Below, one piece after another: positions 23,636 through 36,015 of a stretch of DNA of 64,000 nucleotides; the first letter of the stretch is position 1; each line of letters begins with the position of its first letter. The translations under genes were made by a program, and so were the position numbers. Source of the stretch: Erinaceus europaeus (taxonomy: Eukaryota > Chordata > Mammalia > Eulipotyphla > Erinaceidae); contig NC_080170.1 in NCBI RefSeq assembly GCF_950295315.1, forward strand, positions 96,135,597 to 96,199,596, given 5' to 3'. The notes under the pieces were generated by a model that searched no databases, was not told where the DNA came from, and was given only the letters and a program-made list of their open reading frames with translations.

Positions 23636-23992
23636 TAGGACTTAGAGCTTGAATATAATCTATTGAGGACCTAGATAGTTCTAAATGGAGAAAATGGAGG
23701 AATTTGCTCTTTATCTCTGCCTTTGTCAAGCCAGGACATTTTATTTCATTTATCCTTGCTTTCAGACAGGAATATTTATACCACTGGATCCTGTGGTTCT
23801 CAGGCCACTGGACTTGGGGTAATTATACTGCCAGCTTTATTTCTCAAATGAGAGACCAGGACTTCTCAGACTACATTGACTAAGTCAGTTTCTCATAATG
23901 AATCTCTGTTTTGATGGATTAGATCTATATCCTCTAATCCAGGATATATTTTTTATTTAACCTTTGAAATTCCATAACCAGAGTATATATAG
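23636..23992 (+). mobile_element. MaLR-type LTR remnant (ERVL-MaLR, MLT1/MST-like)
   Basis: The wording ccttgctttcagacaggaa, accactggatcctgtggttc, tcaggccactggacttgg, cttctcagactacattg follows the well-known 3' half of MLT1/MST LTRs. It is old and shared across placental mammals in principle. No TSD was recognised. Confidence 0.65.
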
Positions 23993-24169
23993 GAAAAGCT
24001 TTTTTTTTTTTTTTACAATTTCATTTTAAATTCAATACTATATGTTTGGGCAAATAGCAACATTAAAAAATTCAATAATGTGAGCAATATATAATCTCTA
24101 TAATATTTTGGCACATAAACTGATAATTAATACTTAAAAGCACAGTTATTTATATTCCAAAATAATTAA

Positions 24170-24474
24170 GGAGGCAATTTTTTAAAAAATATTTATTCCT
24201 TTTTGTTGTCCTTGTTGTTTTATTGTTGTAGTTATTATTGTTGTTTTTGATGCCATTGTTTGATAGAACAGAGAGAAATGGAGAGAAGAGGGGAAGACAG
24301 AGAGGGGAAGAGAAAAATGGACACCTGCAGACCTGCTTTACCGCTTGTGAAGCAACTCCCTGGCAGGTGGAGAGCCGGGGGCTGGAACCGAGATCTTTAT
24401 GCCTGTCCTTGAGCTTCGCACCATGTGCACTTAACCCGCTGCGCTACCTCCCAACTCCTGGGAGGCAATTTTTT
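24170..24474 (-). mobile_element. tRNA-derived SINE with 14-bp TSD
   Basis: The TSD GGAGGCAATTTTTT lies at 24,170-24,183 and 24,461-24,474. The minus-strand element keeps a readable head and body, but the A and B boxes are mutated (cggttccagcccc in place of ggttcgaaccc). Confidence 0.95.
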
Positions 24475-24534
24475 ATCTCCTAGTGACTAGGTCTGGCCTT
24501 TCATGCTACTACATCTTATTTTTTTCTAAAGAAC

Positions 24535-25577
24535 ATGTATTTATTTATTTATTTTAATTTATTTTTTATTTAAGAAAGGAAAAATTAACAAAATCATAGG
24601 GTAGGAGGGGTACAATTCCACACAATTCCCACCACCCAATCTCCATATCCCATCCCCTCCCCTGATAGCTTTCCCATTCTCTATCCCTCTGGGAGCATGG
24701 ACCCAGGGTCATTGTGGGTTGCAGAAGGTGGAAGGTCTGGCTTCTGTAATTGCTTCTCCGCTGAACATGGATGTTGACTGGTTGGTCCATACTCCCAGTC
24801 TGCCTCTCTCTTTCCCTAGTAGGGTGGGTCTCTGGGGAAGCAGAGCTCTAGGACACATTGGTGGGGTCTTCAGTCCAGGGAAGCCTGGCCAGCAACCGGA
24901 TGGCATCTGGAACCTGGTGGCTGAAAAGAGAGTTAACATACAAAGCCAAACAAATTGTTGAGCAATCATGGACCCAAAGCTTGGAATAGTGGAGAGGAAG
25001 TGTTATGGGGATACTCACTGCATACTCTAGTGTACTTCTGCTTTCAGGTATATATTTTGCAGTAGTTTATGGATATGTGTGAACATATGCTCTCTCTCAC
25101 AGAACCTGATGTATATCTAGGTTTTGGGACTTTGTTAGAAAGTGATCCACCTGGGATGCAATTAGAGAATACTATGAAAGGAAAGGTCTCACCAGAGTAA
25201 TGAAGCTGAAGGGTTGTCATTCCACACGTGAAGTCTCTGGACACAGTCTGAGCTGAAGCATGTTGAGGTGGCAGTCGTTGCGTTGATTAGGTTACGATCG
25301 GCAGATGCAATGTTATTTGATATGGATTGGGAGAGGCATGCGGGAAAGTGGGCCCTATCCTAAGGTTCCAGGACTGGACGAAATATAGGCTCTATAGTGG
25401 AGATGTGAGGTTCCTGCTGTCTTAGGGTTTAAAAAGACAATGGATAGTTAATGTTATCATCACATTATTTGGTAATTGGGTTAACTTTGAAAAGTCCTTT
25501 TGTTAGGGTTTTCTGTATAGTACCCATTATCTAGTAAATAGCTGTGCCACTGGTTGCCTCTGAATATGTATTTATTT
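24535..25577 (-). mobile_element. 5'-truncated L1, short-3'-UTR type, 12-bp TSD
   Basis: The TSD ATGTATTTATTT lies at 24,535-24,546 and 25,566-25,577. About 1.02 kb of 3' UTR only, with the same internal absence as the full-length copy. Nearly identical to 16,300-17,333 and 27,760-28,790, so these copies are recent. Confidence 0.92.
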
Positions 25578-25609
25578 TTGAAAGAAGAGACATGTTATCA
25601 TCTTCCATT

Positions 25610-26560
25610 GAAAAATAAGAATTTTTAAACTTATTTCTTTATTGGGGAATTAATGTTTTACATTCAACAGTAAATACAATAGTTTGTACATGCATAACAT
25701 TCCCCAGTTTCCCATTTAACAATACAATCCCCACTATGTCATTTATCATCCATCATGGGCCTGTATTCTCCCCACCCACCCACCCCAGAGTCTTTTACTT
25801 TGGTGTAATACGCCAATTCCATTTCAGGTTCTACTTGTGTTTTCTTTTCTGATCTTGTTTTTCAATTTCTGCCTGAGAGTGAGATCATCCCATATTCATC
25901 CTTCTGTTTCTGACTTATTTCACTCAACATGATTTTTTCAAGGTCCATACAAGATCGGCTGAAAATGGTGAAGTCACCATTTTTTACAGCTGAGTAGTAT
26001 TCCATTGTGTATATATTCCACAACTTGCTCAGCCACTCATCTGTTGTTGGACACCTGGGTTGCTTCCAGGTTTTGGCTATTACAAATTGTGCTGCCAAGA
26101 ACTTATGTGTACACAGATCTTTTTGGATGGATGTGTTGAGTTCCTTAGGATATATCCCCAGGAGAGGAATTGCAGGGTCATAGGGTAGGTCCATTTCTAG
26201 CCTTCTGAGAGTTCTCCAAACTGTTCTCCACAGAGGTTGGACCAATTGAAAATCCCACCAGCAGTGCAGGAAGGTTACTTTGACCCCACACCCTCTCCAG
26301 CATTTGCTGCTGTTACCTTTTCTGATGTATGACATTCTCACAGGAGTGAAGTGATATCTCATTGTTGTCTTTATTTGCATTTCTCTGACAATCAGAGACT
26401 TGGAGCATTTTTTCATGTGTTTCTCAGCCTTTTGGATCTCTTCTGTGGTGAATATTCTGTCCAAGTCCTCCCCCCATTTTTGGATGGGGTTATTTGTTGT
26501 CTTGTTGTTGAGTCTGGCAAGCTCTTTATATATGTTTGTTATTTAGAAATAATATACATG
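25610..26560 (-). mobile_element. older L1 3' UTR and ORF2 C-terminus
   Basis: The 3' UTR (ttattggggaattaatg, cccccac-type wording) leads into a 200-residue open ORF2 end (25,862-26,464, minus). ORF2 motifs: CWRGCG then [38 protein letters not shown]. It belongs to a different L1 lineage from the 9.58-kb copy. It is a fragment, not a gene, although unusually little damaged in this part. Confidence 0.9.
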
Positions 26561-26901
26561 GGGGTCAGGCGATAGTGCAGTGGATTAAGAGCACATGGTG
26601 CAAAGCACAAGGACCGTCAGGAGGATCCTGGTTCATGCCCCTGGCTCCCCACCTGCAGGAGGGTCGTTTTACAGGTGGTGAAGCAGGTCTTCAGGTGTCT
26701 ATCTTTCTCTCCCCCTCTCATTCTCCCCTCCTCTCTCAATTTCTCTCTGTCCTATCCAACAACAACAACAACAACAGCAATGATAACAACAAGGGCAACA
26801 AAGCAGGGGGAAAAAATGGCCTCCAGGAGTAGTGGATTCATAGTACAGGCATCGAGCGCCAGCAATAACCCTGGAGGTTAAAAAAAAAAGAAATAATATA
26901 C
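26545..26901 (+). mobile_element. tRNA-derived SINE with 3' hairpin extension, 13-bp TSD
   Basis: The TSD AGAAATAATATAC lies at 26,545-26,557 and 26,889-26,901. It inserted at the 5' edge of the older L1. After the usual body it carries an extra 3' segment of about 60 bp bounded by CCTCCAGG and CCTGGAGG (26,820-26,878), then poly-A. This extension marks a SINE subfamily also seen at 35,710, 36,080, 39,890, 45,800, 60,820 and 62,330. Confidence 0.93.
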
Positions 26902-27711
26902 GTATCAATATTACGTATTGCTCATTTGAATTAGACTTTTCTGAGAAAAGTTTCAAGTACAGTTCTGGAAACCAAGTTTTAATGTTCTCTGCAATTGCAG
27001 TGAGAGTACATTTGCCTCTATTATATGAAATACATACAAAAGCATACTCTATTACTAATAAAAGTACTAAAAGCTTTGTGTGCTCATGTCAGATTCACTT
27101 AGCTGAAAGATTCTCAAGAAACAGGTATACTTTTTCTCTTCATAGCTGCATGAATGTAAGAGTAAATGTTCTCTTTTGCAGTAAATACCTATTCTCCATA
27201 AAAAGAAACCCATAGAACCAAAAACCCAATTGCTGAAGGTAAGAAATATAAGTAAAGATTGGGATTCAATTGTGTTAAAGGAGTGGTGGGAAAGAACAAG
27301 GAAATAAGAATATAAGAGATGTCTTGCTGTGCTGGACTGTTCTCTGTGAATTCCATAAGAAATGGAAGTTGACATAGTCCATTACCTAGAAATAAAACAC
27401 ATTTTACATCAAACAGCCATTTTTCACAAGGTCACGGAAGCTCAGCAAGTAAGGAAGCCAAATAGGAATGGAACAAATGGGCTGACTCAGATAATTTTAA
27501 GCTGATTGGTCATTCATACCATTTTAGTTCATAGTCTTGTTAGTGGGTAAAGATTAGAGTAAATGATGAGACTTTAATAATATGTATTTTTATCAGTGAA
27601 AGAAACGATGCAAGTAAAAAGAATATGTGCATAAATTTCATTACCCTGGACTACACTATAAAGTTAAAATAGAATGCAAACAGTGCTAGTCATAGTGGTT
27701 TTTACGTGTTC
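26902..27711. other. no recognisable feature
   Basis: Open frames on both strands are short, overlap each other and carry no recognisable domain. No repeat family was recognised. Confidence 0.45.
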
Positions 27712-29706
27712 AGGAAATTCTTTTGAAATTCTTTTATTTTTATTTTTATTTATTTATTTATTTATTTATTTTATTTAAGAAAGGATTAATTAACAAAACC
27801 ATAGGGTAGGAGGGGTACAACTCCACACAATTCCCACCAACCAATCTCCATATCCCACCCCCTCCCCTGATAGCTTTCCCACTCTCTATCCCTCTGGGAG
27901 CATGGACCCAGGGTCATTGTGGGTTGTAGAAGGTGGAAGGTCTGGCTTCTGTAATTGCTTCCCCGCTGAACATGGATGTTGACTGGTCAGTCCATACTCC
28001 CAGTCTGCCCCTCTCTTTCCCTAGTAGGGTGGGTCTCTGGGGAAGCAGAGCTCTAGGACACATTGGTGGGGTCTTCAGTCCAGGGAAGCCTGGCCAGCAT
28101 CCTGATGACATCTGGAACCTGGTGACTGAAAAGAGAGTTAACATACAAAGCCAAACAAATTGTTGAGCAATCATGGACCCAAAGCTTGGAATAGTGGAGA
28201 GGAAGTGTTATGGGGATACTCACTGCATACTCTAGTGTACTTCTGCTTTCAGGTATATATTTTGCAGCAGTTTATGGATATGTGTGAACATATGCTCTCT
28301 CTCACAGAAACTGGTGTATATCTAGGATTTGGGACATTGTTAGAAAGTGAAACACCTGAGATGGAATTAGAGTATACTATGAAAGGAAAGGTCTCACCAG
28401 AGTAATGAAGCTGAAGGGTTGTCATTCCACACGTGAAGTCTCTGGACACAGTCTGAAGTGAAGCATGTTGAGGTGGCAATCATTGTGTTGATTAGGTTGT
28501 GATTGGCAGATGCAAAATTATTTGATATGGATTGGGAGAGGCATACGGGAAAGTGGGCCCTATCCAATGGTTCCAGGACTGGGGGAAGTAGAGGTTCTTT
28601 AGTGGAGATGTGAGGTTCCTGCTGTTTTAGGGCTCAAAAAGACAAATCGATAGTTAATGTTATCATCACATTATTTGGTAATTGGGTTAACTTTGAAAAG
28701 TCCTTTTGTTAGGGTTTGCTGTATAGTACCCAGTATCTTGTATATAGCTGTGCTATTGGTTGCTTGTGATCTACTTGGTCTAGGCTTTTGAGAGAGTCTG
28801 CATATCAATTACACAGCCTATATATTGAAAAGATTCAGTTTGTGTTTTGAAAAATTTTGAGACTACATTTTACTAGGAGTGTACATAAACACCATTCCCA
28901 CCACCAAAAGACTGTGACCCATCCCTCCCACCCCCCAACTGGCCCAGGAAGCTGCATGTGTACTCCTCACCACCAGGTTTTTACTTTTGTGCCCAACTTA
29001 CAATTTGGTCAGGTCCTGCTTTTAGTTTCCCTTTCAGATCTTCTTTCTCAACTTCTGTTGATGAGTGGGATCATCCCATACTCATCTTTATCTTTCTGAC
29101 TTAGCTCACTTAACATAATTCCTTCTAGCTCTGTCCAAGATGGGTCAGAGAAGGTGGGTTCATTGTTCTTGATAGCTGCATAGTATTCCATTGTGTATAT
29201 ATACCACAGCTTTCTCAGCCACTCATCTGTTGCTGGGCACCTGGGTTGCTTCTAGGTTTTAGCTATTGTGAATTGTGCTGCTATGCACATAGGAGTACAC
29301 ACCTCTTTTTGGTTGGGTGTTATGGAGTCCTTGGGGTATAACCCCAGGAGAGGACTTACTGGATCATATGGAAGGTCCATGTCTAGCCTTCTGAGAGTTT
29401 TCCAGACTGCTCTCCACAAAGGCTGTACCAATTTACATTCCCACCAGCAATGTAAAAGGGTTCCTCTGTCCCCACAACCTCTCCAGCATTTGTCGCTGCT
29501 GTCCTTTTTGATGTATGCCATTCTTACAGGAGTGAGGTGGTATCTTAGTGTTGTCTTAATTTGCATTTCTCTGACAATCAGTGACCTAGAGTAGTTTGTC
29601 ATATGTTTGTTAGCCTTTTGGATCTCCTCTGAGGTGAATGTTTTGTTCATATCCTCTGCCCACTTTTGGATGGGGTCATTTGCTTTTTTGGTGCTAGGAA
29701 ATTCTT
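27712..29706 (-). mobile_element. 5'-truncated L1, short-3'-UTR type, 11-bp TSD
   Basis: The TSD AGGAAATTCTT lies at 27,712-27,722 and 29,696-29,706. The insertion is about 1.97 kb: a tail, the short-type 3' UTR, and ORF2 C-terminus from about 29,065 to 29,695. The ORF2 part is open at 29,252-29,650 with the cysteine-rich motif and DLPYDPVSPLLG; a stop just after AKT breaks it. It is close to the full-length L1. Confidence 0.93.
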
Positions 29707-29863
29707 ATAGTGATTTGGTAGCAACCACTTTTTCTTAGAATGTTAAGCATATATGAATATCAAAGTCCTGATATATAATTAAAATCTGTCCTTAAGATTT
29801 CAAATCAAATCTCAAAACCATCTTGACTTTTTTTTACTTAATGCTTGAAAATCTTTGCTCTTG

Positions 29864-29907
<44 letters not shown>

Positions 29908-30780
29908 TATTTTTCCTTTAATGATAATAAATAGCCTTTGTGTAAGTACCATGTGCTAACTGATTGCGCCACTGGAGCATGCTGGATAGCTTAGAAATGG
30001 CAAGATATAGCAAGTAATGGGAATGGCTTTAAGAGAAAAAAGCATGATGTGAGTTTTTCTTTGGCCCAGGCAGTTTGTTTTCTAAAAATTTTCAGGAATA
30101 ATAAAAATAATAGTCAAGCATTATATTTACATGCTTATAGTAGGGAGAGTGTTTCATCATGCCTGATATAAAAATGCAGTTTATTGGTTATATCTTTGTT
30201 GAGTGATTTGAGACTGCTGTGAGAGGTCTTTGCTCCACACCTCCTAGACATATGTCCTCCTTATGACAGTGCACCATTCTAATTCATGGTACAGAAGCTC
30301 TGACTCAGCTTCCTGGTGAATCCATATCCTAATCATGAATCTACCATGACTCTGTGTCTCTCCTCATAGTATCTACAGGTGTTGACAGTTTCTCTCTTTT
30401 CAAGTTAACCTGTTTCTATTCTTCCTGTGTATAGTCAGTGGTCTTATTCTCAGAGACATTTAGAGCTCACTGGCTATTCCCAGAAAATTCAGTCTCAGAT
30501 AATTCTTGTGAGGTGATGAGGCAACTCATTGAATGTGATGAATTGAGCTACGTCCATATTTTCCAAATTACTTAGGATAAAGATCATAAATTACTTTGAA
30601 CAAATATCAAAGTAATTTTAAGAAACCAGCATAGAAGTATTTGTGCTGCTAATATCTATTGGTTCATAATCAGTATCAGTTTTTCTGTTACTTTTAACTA
30701 TATTAATCTATGAAACATCTGAATATATTAGGAAAATACTTATTACTATAAGAAAGGCAGTCTAAGACAAATGGATAAGA
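29707..30780. other. repeat-poor DNA with (CA)n microsatellite
   Basis: A (AC)n tract spans about 29,868-29,904. The rest shows no family or coding signal that I recognise. Confidence 0.6.
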
Positions 30781-31190
30781 AGATATGCCTTATATGTGCC
30801 CAATGGAATACTATTCAGCAAAAAAATAAAATCCTGCTGTTTACAACATGAAAAGATTTGGAGGGGTGTCATGTTTGTTGAAATAAGATGAGGAAAGATA
30901 AAATACTGTGTGATTAAGATTTTTATTCATATGTGGTATACTGAGAAAACAAAAACAAAACAGATGAACTAAGTAAAACAAAAATAAACTTAGAACAATA
31001 GGACTAGTTAGTTGTTGTCAGAATGAATGCAAGGGGAGAGAAATCAAGACAAAGGGGAAGTTATGTATGGTGAAAATAGAATTGGATTTCAGTGATGAAC
31101 AAATATAGTGCATACACCAGTTGATGTTAATTGATGTATTCTGAAACCTATGTAATGTTATAAAGGAATATTGCTTCAGCAAACATGTTA
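30781..31190 (+). mobile_element. old mammalian L1 3' end (L1M/L1P-like)
   Basis: It carries caatggaatactattcagc, a 3'-ORF2 hallmark, then diverged 3' UTR wording (gttgtcagaatgaatgcaag, tgtaatgttataaaggaata). Much older than the hedgehog-specific copies. Confidence 0.75.
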
Positions 31191-31206
31191 AAATACTAAA
31201 AAATTA

Positions 31207-31455
31207 GATCGGAAAGGCAGTATAACATTAAGGGCGGTGGTCTATGGAAATAGTCTTTTGGGTTTAAGTATGAATTTGTCTCTGCCACTTATAAATTGTA
31301 TGACTTTGGGAAAGTTACTTAATAGTTTCCTTATCTACAAAATGAACATAATAATCACATTCACTATGCAATGCCATATGTATTAAATGAATTAACAAAT
31401 GTAAATGGTTAGAACATTAAGGACTCAATAAATTCTGGATGTTATTATTCAATCT
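31207..31455 (+). mobile_element. MIR SINE
   Basis: It has the MIR core and flanks: ctctgccacttataaattg, tgactttgggaaagttactt, ccttatctacaaaatgaaca, then gaacattaaggactcaataa. It is an ancient mammalian repeat in near full-length order. Confidence 0.85.
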
Positions 31456-33129
31456 AAGACATTATTTATTGAGCTCACAAAGCTTGTTTATAGCACAGGT
31501 TCTGTAAATTATCAAATCACAAGTTTTAAGATCCTGCTAAATAACAAATGATTTAATAGCACATGACCTACATTTCTATTAGTAAATGTTGGTCATGTAA
31601 ATTTAAGATGGAAGAATTAATAAATTGACCCTTGTCAGTATTAAGAGGTGGAGTATTTTAAGCCTAACTGATTAGGAGGCAAGATTTAGAGGAACTTGAA
31701 AGATGTACATTAACTTGTAGATTTAAATGGAAATCCACCCTACATTTAGCCAGTCTCCCTGTGCTCCACTTCAAGCCATTACCAAATTACCTCATTGTCT
31801 TTTCCAGCCCTAACAGGCAATTTTTAGTGATAAAGTTGAAGACTTTCAAAGTAAAGCTTGAATTACTTTGCATATATTTACATACATAAACAAAGCAACA
31901 TTTGGCAATTTAGGATTTGTCAGGATAAAAGGCATTTAATAAATGTATCACCACCTAGTTGTTCCAGAGGCAAACACTAATTTTCAAGCAATTAATCTTA
32001 GCATTCAAAGAGTGGTTTAATTAATTTTAAACAAGTTACTATTGCTTGCTGTTACCTTTACAGATCTTATATCTACTCATACTGAAATCTTTCTCTCATT
32101 TAATTCAACCCAACTCTTCTAAATTTGTGTAATCAAAACAAATAAACAGATAAAGAAAAACGAAAAAGGACTTTTCAGTCTTCTAAATGGAAATATATAT
32201 GAAAAAAGAACAAAGTGTTTTTAGAGTGCTATATTTCAATAATCTTCCTGTTGGCTAATATATAAATAATAGATGACTGGCATGAATAAGAAAGTAGGCC
32301 TTTAATTTGTATAGTACTAAGTAGTGCAGAAGTATGCAATAGAAAATATGGATGGGAACATTCTAGAGTGACAGAGTTCTAGGAAGGGATAAACATATGA
32401 CATAGTTTTCCCAACATATTGAATTTGCCAACATTCTCTTGTATAAGATGTCAGTAAGTGAAAAATATTTTTCAACTATGAATAGAGCTTTTATAAATGA
32501 CAGGTTATAAACACAGGTCAAGAGTAGTGTCATCAGAAAGATCAAGCATCAGTCATTGAAGAATTGGTAACTAGTCAAGTGTAGATATTTATTTAACCAA
32601 CCATTTAATTTGGAGATTCACCTTCTCTTGTTTGTAGTTCCTTTGAAAAAAAAATGCAAAGACAAGAAGGAAATCTATTTCCTAATTATGAGAAAAACTT
32701 CAAGCTGGCTAAACTATTTGGGAACTTTTGAGGACCTACAAAGACTATCTGCCAAGAGAAGAGGTGATATAGGTGGATAGGACTCAAGTTCAGGAAGATA
32801 CCAGCCTGGGTTGGGATGGATATGTTTTGCTGTTTGGAGGCTCTTTTTATTCCTGGAATTACAGTAGGGAATTAAACAGTTGTATTAATTACCCTAGAGT
32901 CTCATGCTGGGACTGTAAAATTGAACTAGAAAATTCAGATTAATAAGAGGAAATGTTGTTCATCATGCTTTCAGATGAAACTACCTTCAGATGGGTAACT
33001 CAAAAGGTGATTAAAACTTGAGCTTATACAGTCTCTTAGCAAGCAAACAATACATTTTTATGATACATAGAGAAAGACTGAGTTTGGAGGGTGTACATCA
33101 TCACCCCATGACTCAGAGATGTCTTGGGT
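31456..33129. other. repeat-poor stretch, possible conserved non-coding DNA
   Basis: About 1.65 kb with no recognised repeat and no plausible ORF (the only frame, about 60 residues at 32,363-32,545 minus, has no domain). It holds several TAATTA-type sites around 31,990-32,030. Function is unknown. Confidence 0.4.
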
Positions 33130-33318
33130 CCATTTTTTTTTAAATTTAGACAGTGTAGATAGAGAGAGGTAAGACAGACACAGAGAAAGGAGAGAAACCA
33201 CAGCACCATTCTAACATCCATCACTATGATGCCATCTATAGTGACCCATATGGCACCAAGAAACAAACCCAGGCCCTTGTGTATAATAAGACATGCACTC
33301 CACTGGGTATGTTCCTAA
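33130..33318 (-). mobile_element. old SINE (minus)
   Basis: Minus strand: a head relic, gggtttgtttcttggtgcc, tcactatagatggcatcat, and a GA/CT-rich body ending in poly-A (plus-strand tttttttt at about 33,134). Confidence 0.6.
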
Positions 33319-33864
33319 GATGAGTTGTTATCAGCTACAAGACTTATAATTCTTTATTTGACTAAAATTTTACAAAAAGGCCCAATAGACTTAACAAAAA
33401 GAATTTAAGTAAAACTTTAGTTGCAGTGGTTGAAAAGGTGTAAGTTTGGGCATTCGGGGTTTGTGTAGTCTGAAAAGTCTCAGAGAATATTTCAACTCAG
33501 TTGATAACTTCTGAATCAATCTGTATAAGTTTTTTCATAGTTTGTGTATTCAGTGTATCCATGGCTCCTTTTAGGAATGAAATCCTGGAATAGACCTTGT
33601 GAGCAATTATTTGAGGATGGTTGATTGTGCATTGTAGTTTGTATAAACACACATCAAATGGACAATAATCTGGAGATGATAACATGAAAACAGGAATAAA
33701 TAACAACTACTGTTGATATCTGACTGCTTTTAACAACATGAATGTAAGATCTTATGAGAAGAGATAGAATTTGATATTTGCTCCAAAGCCTATTAGATTT
33801 TAAGTGCCATGCATATTTCACTACGGATTTTCTCCAAGCCTCATGGTAGTTTGATATATACATA
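33319..33864. other. no recognisable feature
   Basis: Nothing recognised. Confidence 0.45.
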
Positions 33865-34025
33865 GTTTTTATTTTTTCTAAGTTACATTTATTTATTCGA
33901 AAAGTAAAGGCGAGAGAGAACCAGAGCGTTATTCTGGTACATGAAAATCTGAGTATCGAACTCAGGATATCATGCCTGGGAGGGAGTCCAGTGCTTTACC
34001 CACTGTACCATCTCTCAGACTACTG
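33865..34025 (-). mobile_element. old SINE (minus)
   Basis: Minus strand: gtctgagagatggtacagtg head with A-box relic, ccctcccaggcatgatatcc, then a CT-rich body. Highly diverged tRNA-like SINE. Confidence 0.65.
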
Positions 34026-34271
34026 GTTGACATTTTTTTTAATAATTTGTTTTTTTTCTTGAAATAAATATCTGAGCCCTGAAATTATAATATGGAAAAA
34101 TGAAAATACTCCATACGAATTATTTTTTAAATCTTTAATTTTCTTTTGGCATGGGAGGTGACGCTAACAACTATATTATGCCAGCAGGCATTCTTGACTA
34201 AACAGAGCTGCATATTTTGCCATTTCCTTGGGGGAAAAGAGACTTTTCCTTCCACACTTATAGTCATTTAA

Positions 34272-35560
34272 TTTTTTTCACAAGGGAGACCAAAATAGTA
34301 AATGGAGGAAAGAGAGTCTCTTCAACAAATAATGTTGGAGAATTGGGCTGAAACATGCAGAAGAATGAAATTAATTCACTACATTTCACCACACATAAAA
34401 ATAAACTCCAAGTGGATCAAGGACTTGGATGTTATACCAGAAACTATCAAATACTTAGAGGAAAATATTGGCAGCACTCTTTTCCACCTAAATTTTGCAA
34501 GCATTTTCAATGATACAAGTCCAATTAGGAGGAAAACAAAATAAAAAATAAACTCATGAGACTACATCAAATTGAAAAGCTTCTGCATAGCAAAAGAAAC
34601 CACTGCCCAAACAAAGAGACTGCTTAAAGACTGGGAGGAGATCTTTATATGGCCTATATCTGACAAAAGAGTAATAACCAAAATATACAAAGAACTCACC
34701 AAACTAAGCAACAACAACAACAAAAAAAAAAACAGTGATTCCCATCTAAAAAATTGGGAGAACATATGAACAGAATATTCACCAAAGAAGAAATCCCAAA
34801 AAACCAACAAGCATACAAAAATGCTCCAAGTCATTGATTGTAAGATAAATGCAAATGAAGACAACAATGAGATACCACTTCACTCCTGTGAAAATGTCAT
34901 AAATCAGAAAGGACAATAACAACAAATGCTAGAGAGGCTGTGAGGACTAAGCAACTTTCCTGCACTGCTGGTGGGAATGTCAATTGGTCCAGCCCCTATG
35001 GAAAGCAGTCTGGAAAACTCTCAGAAGGCACCAAATACTCATCCAAAAAGTTCTGTGTTAATTTATCCTTTCTTAAATAAAAAATAAATTAAAAATAAAG
35101 AAGAAGCAAATATGTAATAGCCAAAACTTGAAAGTAACCCAGGTGTCCAATTAACAGATGAGTGGCTGAATAAGTTGTGTCATATATGCACACTGGAATA
35201 CTACTCAGCTATTAAAAATGGTGAATTAACTTTCTTCACCTCATCTTGAAAGGATCCTGAAAGAATTATGTTAAGTGAGATAAACCAGAAAGAGAAGGAT
35301 GAATATGGGATGATCTCACTCATAGACAGAAGCTGAGAAATAAGGAAAGAAACAGGAAACACAAAGTAGTACTTGGATTGGGTTTGGTGTATTGCACTGA
35401 AGTAAAGGACTCTGGGGAGAGGAGGATCTTTCAGGTTTGTCCTATGGGGGTCAAGGTGAGGAACATTACTTTGGAGGTGGGAACGGTGTGGAACTGTTCT
35501 CTTATTAACTTTTAGTCTTATAAATCACTATTAATTCAATAAACCAGGGAAAAATATATT
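34272..35560 (+). mobile_element. older L1 ORF2 end and 3' UTR, decayed
   Basis: ORF2 C-terminal sequence starts near 34,285 and includes the open pieces 34,302-34,544 (KINSKWIKDLDVIPETIKYL) and 34,572-34,769. It continues to the WxxYT/MEYY-type end near 35,200-35,340, then a short 3' UTR. Many stops and frameshifts. A short piece of young L1 3' tail interrupts it at about 35,052-35,100. Confidence 0.88.
35052..35100 (+). mobile_element. ultra-short young L1 3' tail inside older L1
   Basis: The sequence gttaatttatcctttcttaa plus AAATAAAAAATAAA equals the last 45 or so bases of the young L1 (compare 17,293-17,330) and splits the older ORF2. It reads as an extremely 5'-truncated insertion. Confidence 0.65.
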
Positions 35561-35689
35561 GAATATTTCAAGTTCTAAAACTGCCTCCATTTTAATCTGA
35601 GTATGTATATTTCTTTAGTCTAAGCATTTAATGTATCAAATTTGTAAACTGATTGAATTTAGACCTTGGGTTTAAATTAAGTAGTTTTA

Positions 35690-35709
35690 TATATATATAT
35701 ATATATATT
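35690..35709. repeat. (TA)n microsatellite
   Basis: A short alternating TA tract next to the SINE tail. Confidence 0.8.
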
Positions 35710-36015
35710 TTACCTCCAGCATTATCACTGGGACTCTTTCTCACTAGGACTCTGTGCCTGCACTGCAAATCCACTGCTCTTGGTGATCTTTTTTTTTTTT
35801 TTTTTTTTTCATTTTAGAGGATCATGCAGAATGAAATTGAGAGAGGAGGGGGAGATAGAGAGGTAGAGAGAATGGTAGACACCTGCAAACCTGCTTCGCT
35901 GCTCATAAAGCTTCCCCTTTCAGGTAGGGAGTGGAGGCTGTAACCCAGATCCTTGCATGGGTCCTTGTGCTTAGTACTGTGTATGTTTAACCAGGTTCAC
36001 CACTACCTGGCCCCC
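35710..36015 (-). mobile_element. old tRNA-derived SINE with 3' extension
   Basis: Minus strand: ggccaggtagtggtgaacc head, then body, then the extension region (plus strand acctccagcattatcactgg to ccactgctc). A poly-T run at about 35,790-35,810 separates body and extension. Confidence 0.8.

Noticed and set aside
25862..26464. 200-residue ORF as a separate gene
   Set aside because: It is the C-terminal end of an L1 ORF2 with the usual cysteine-rich and [13 protein letters not shown] motifs and no upstream coding part.
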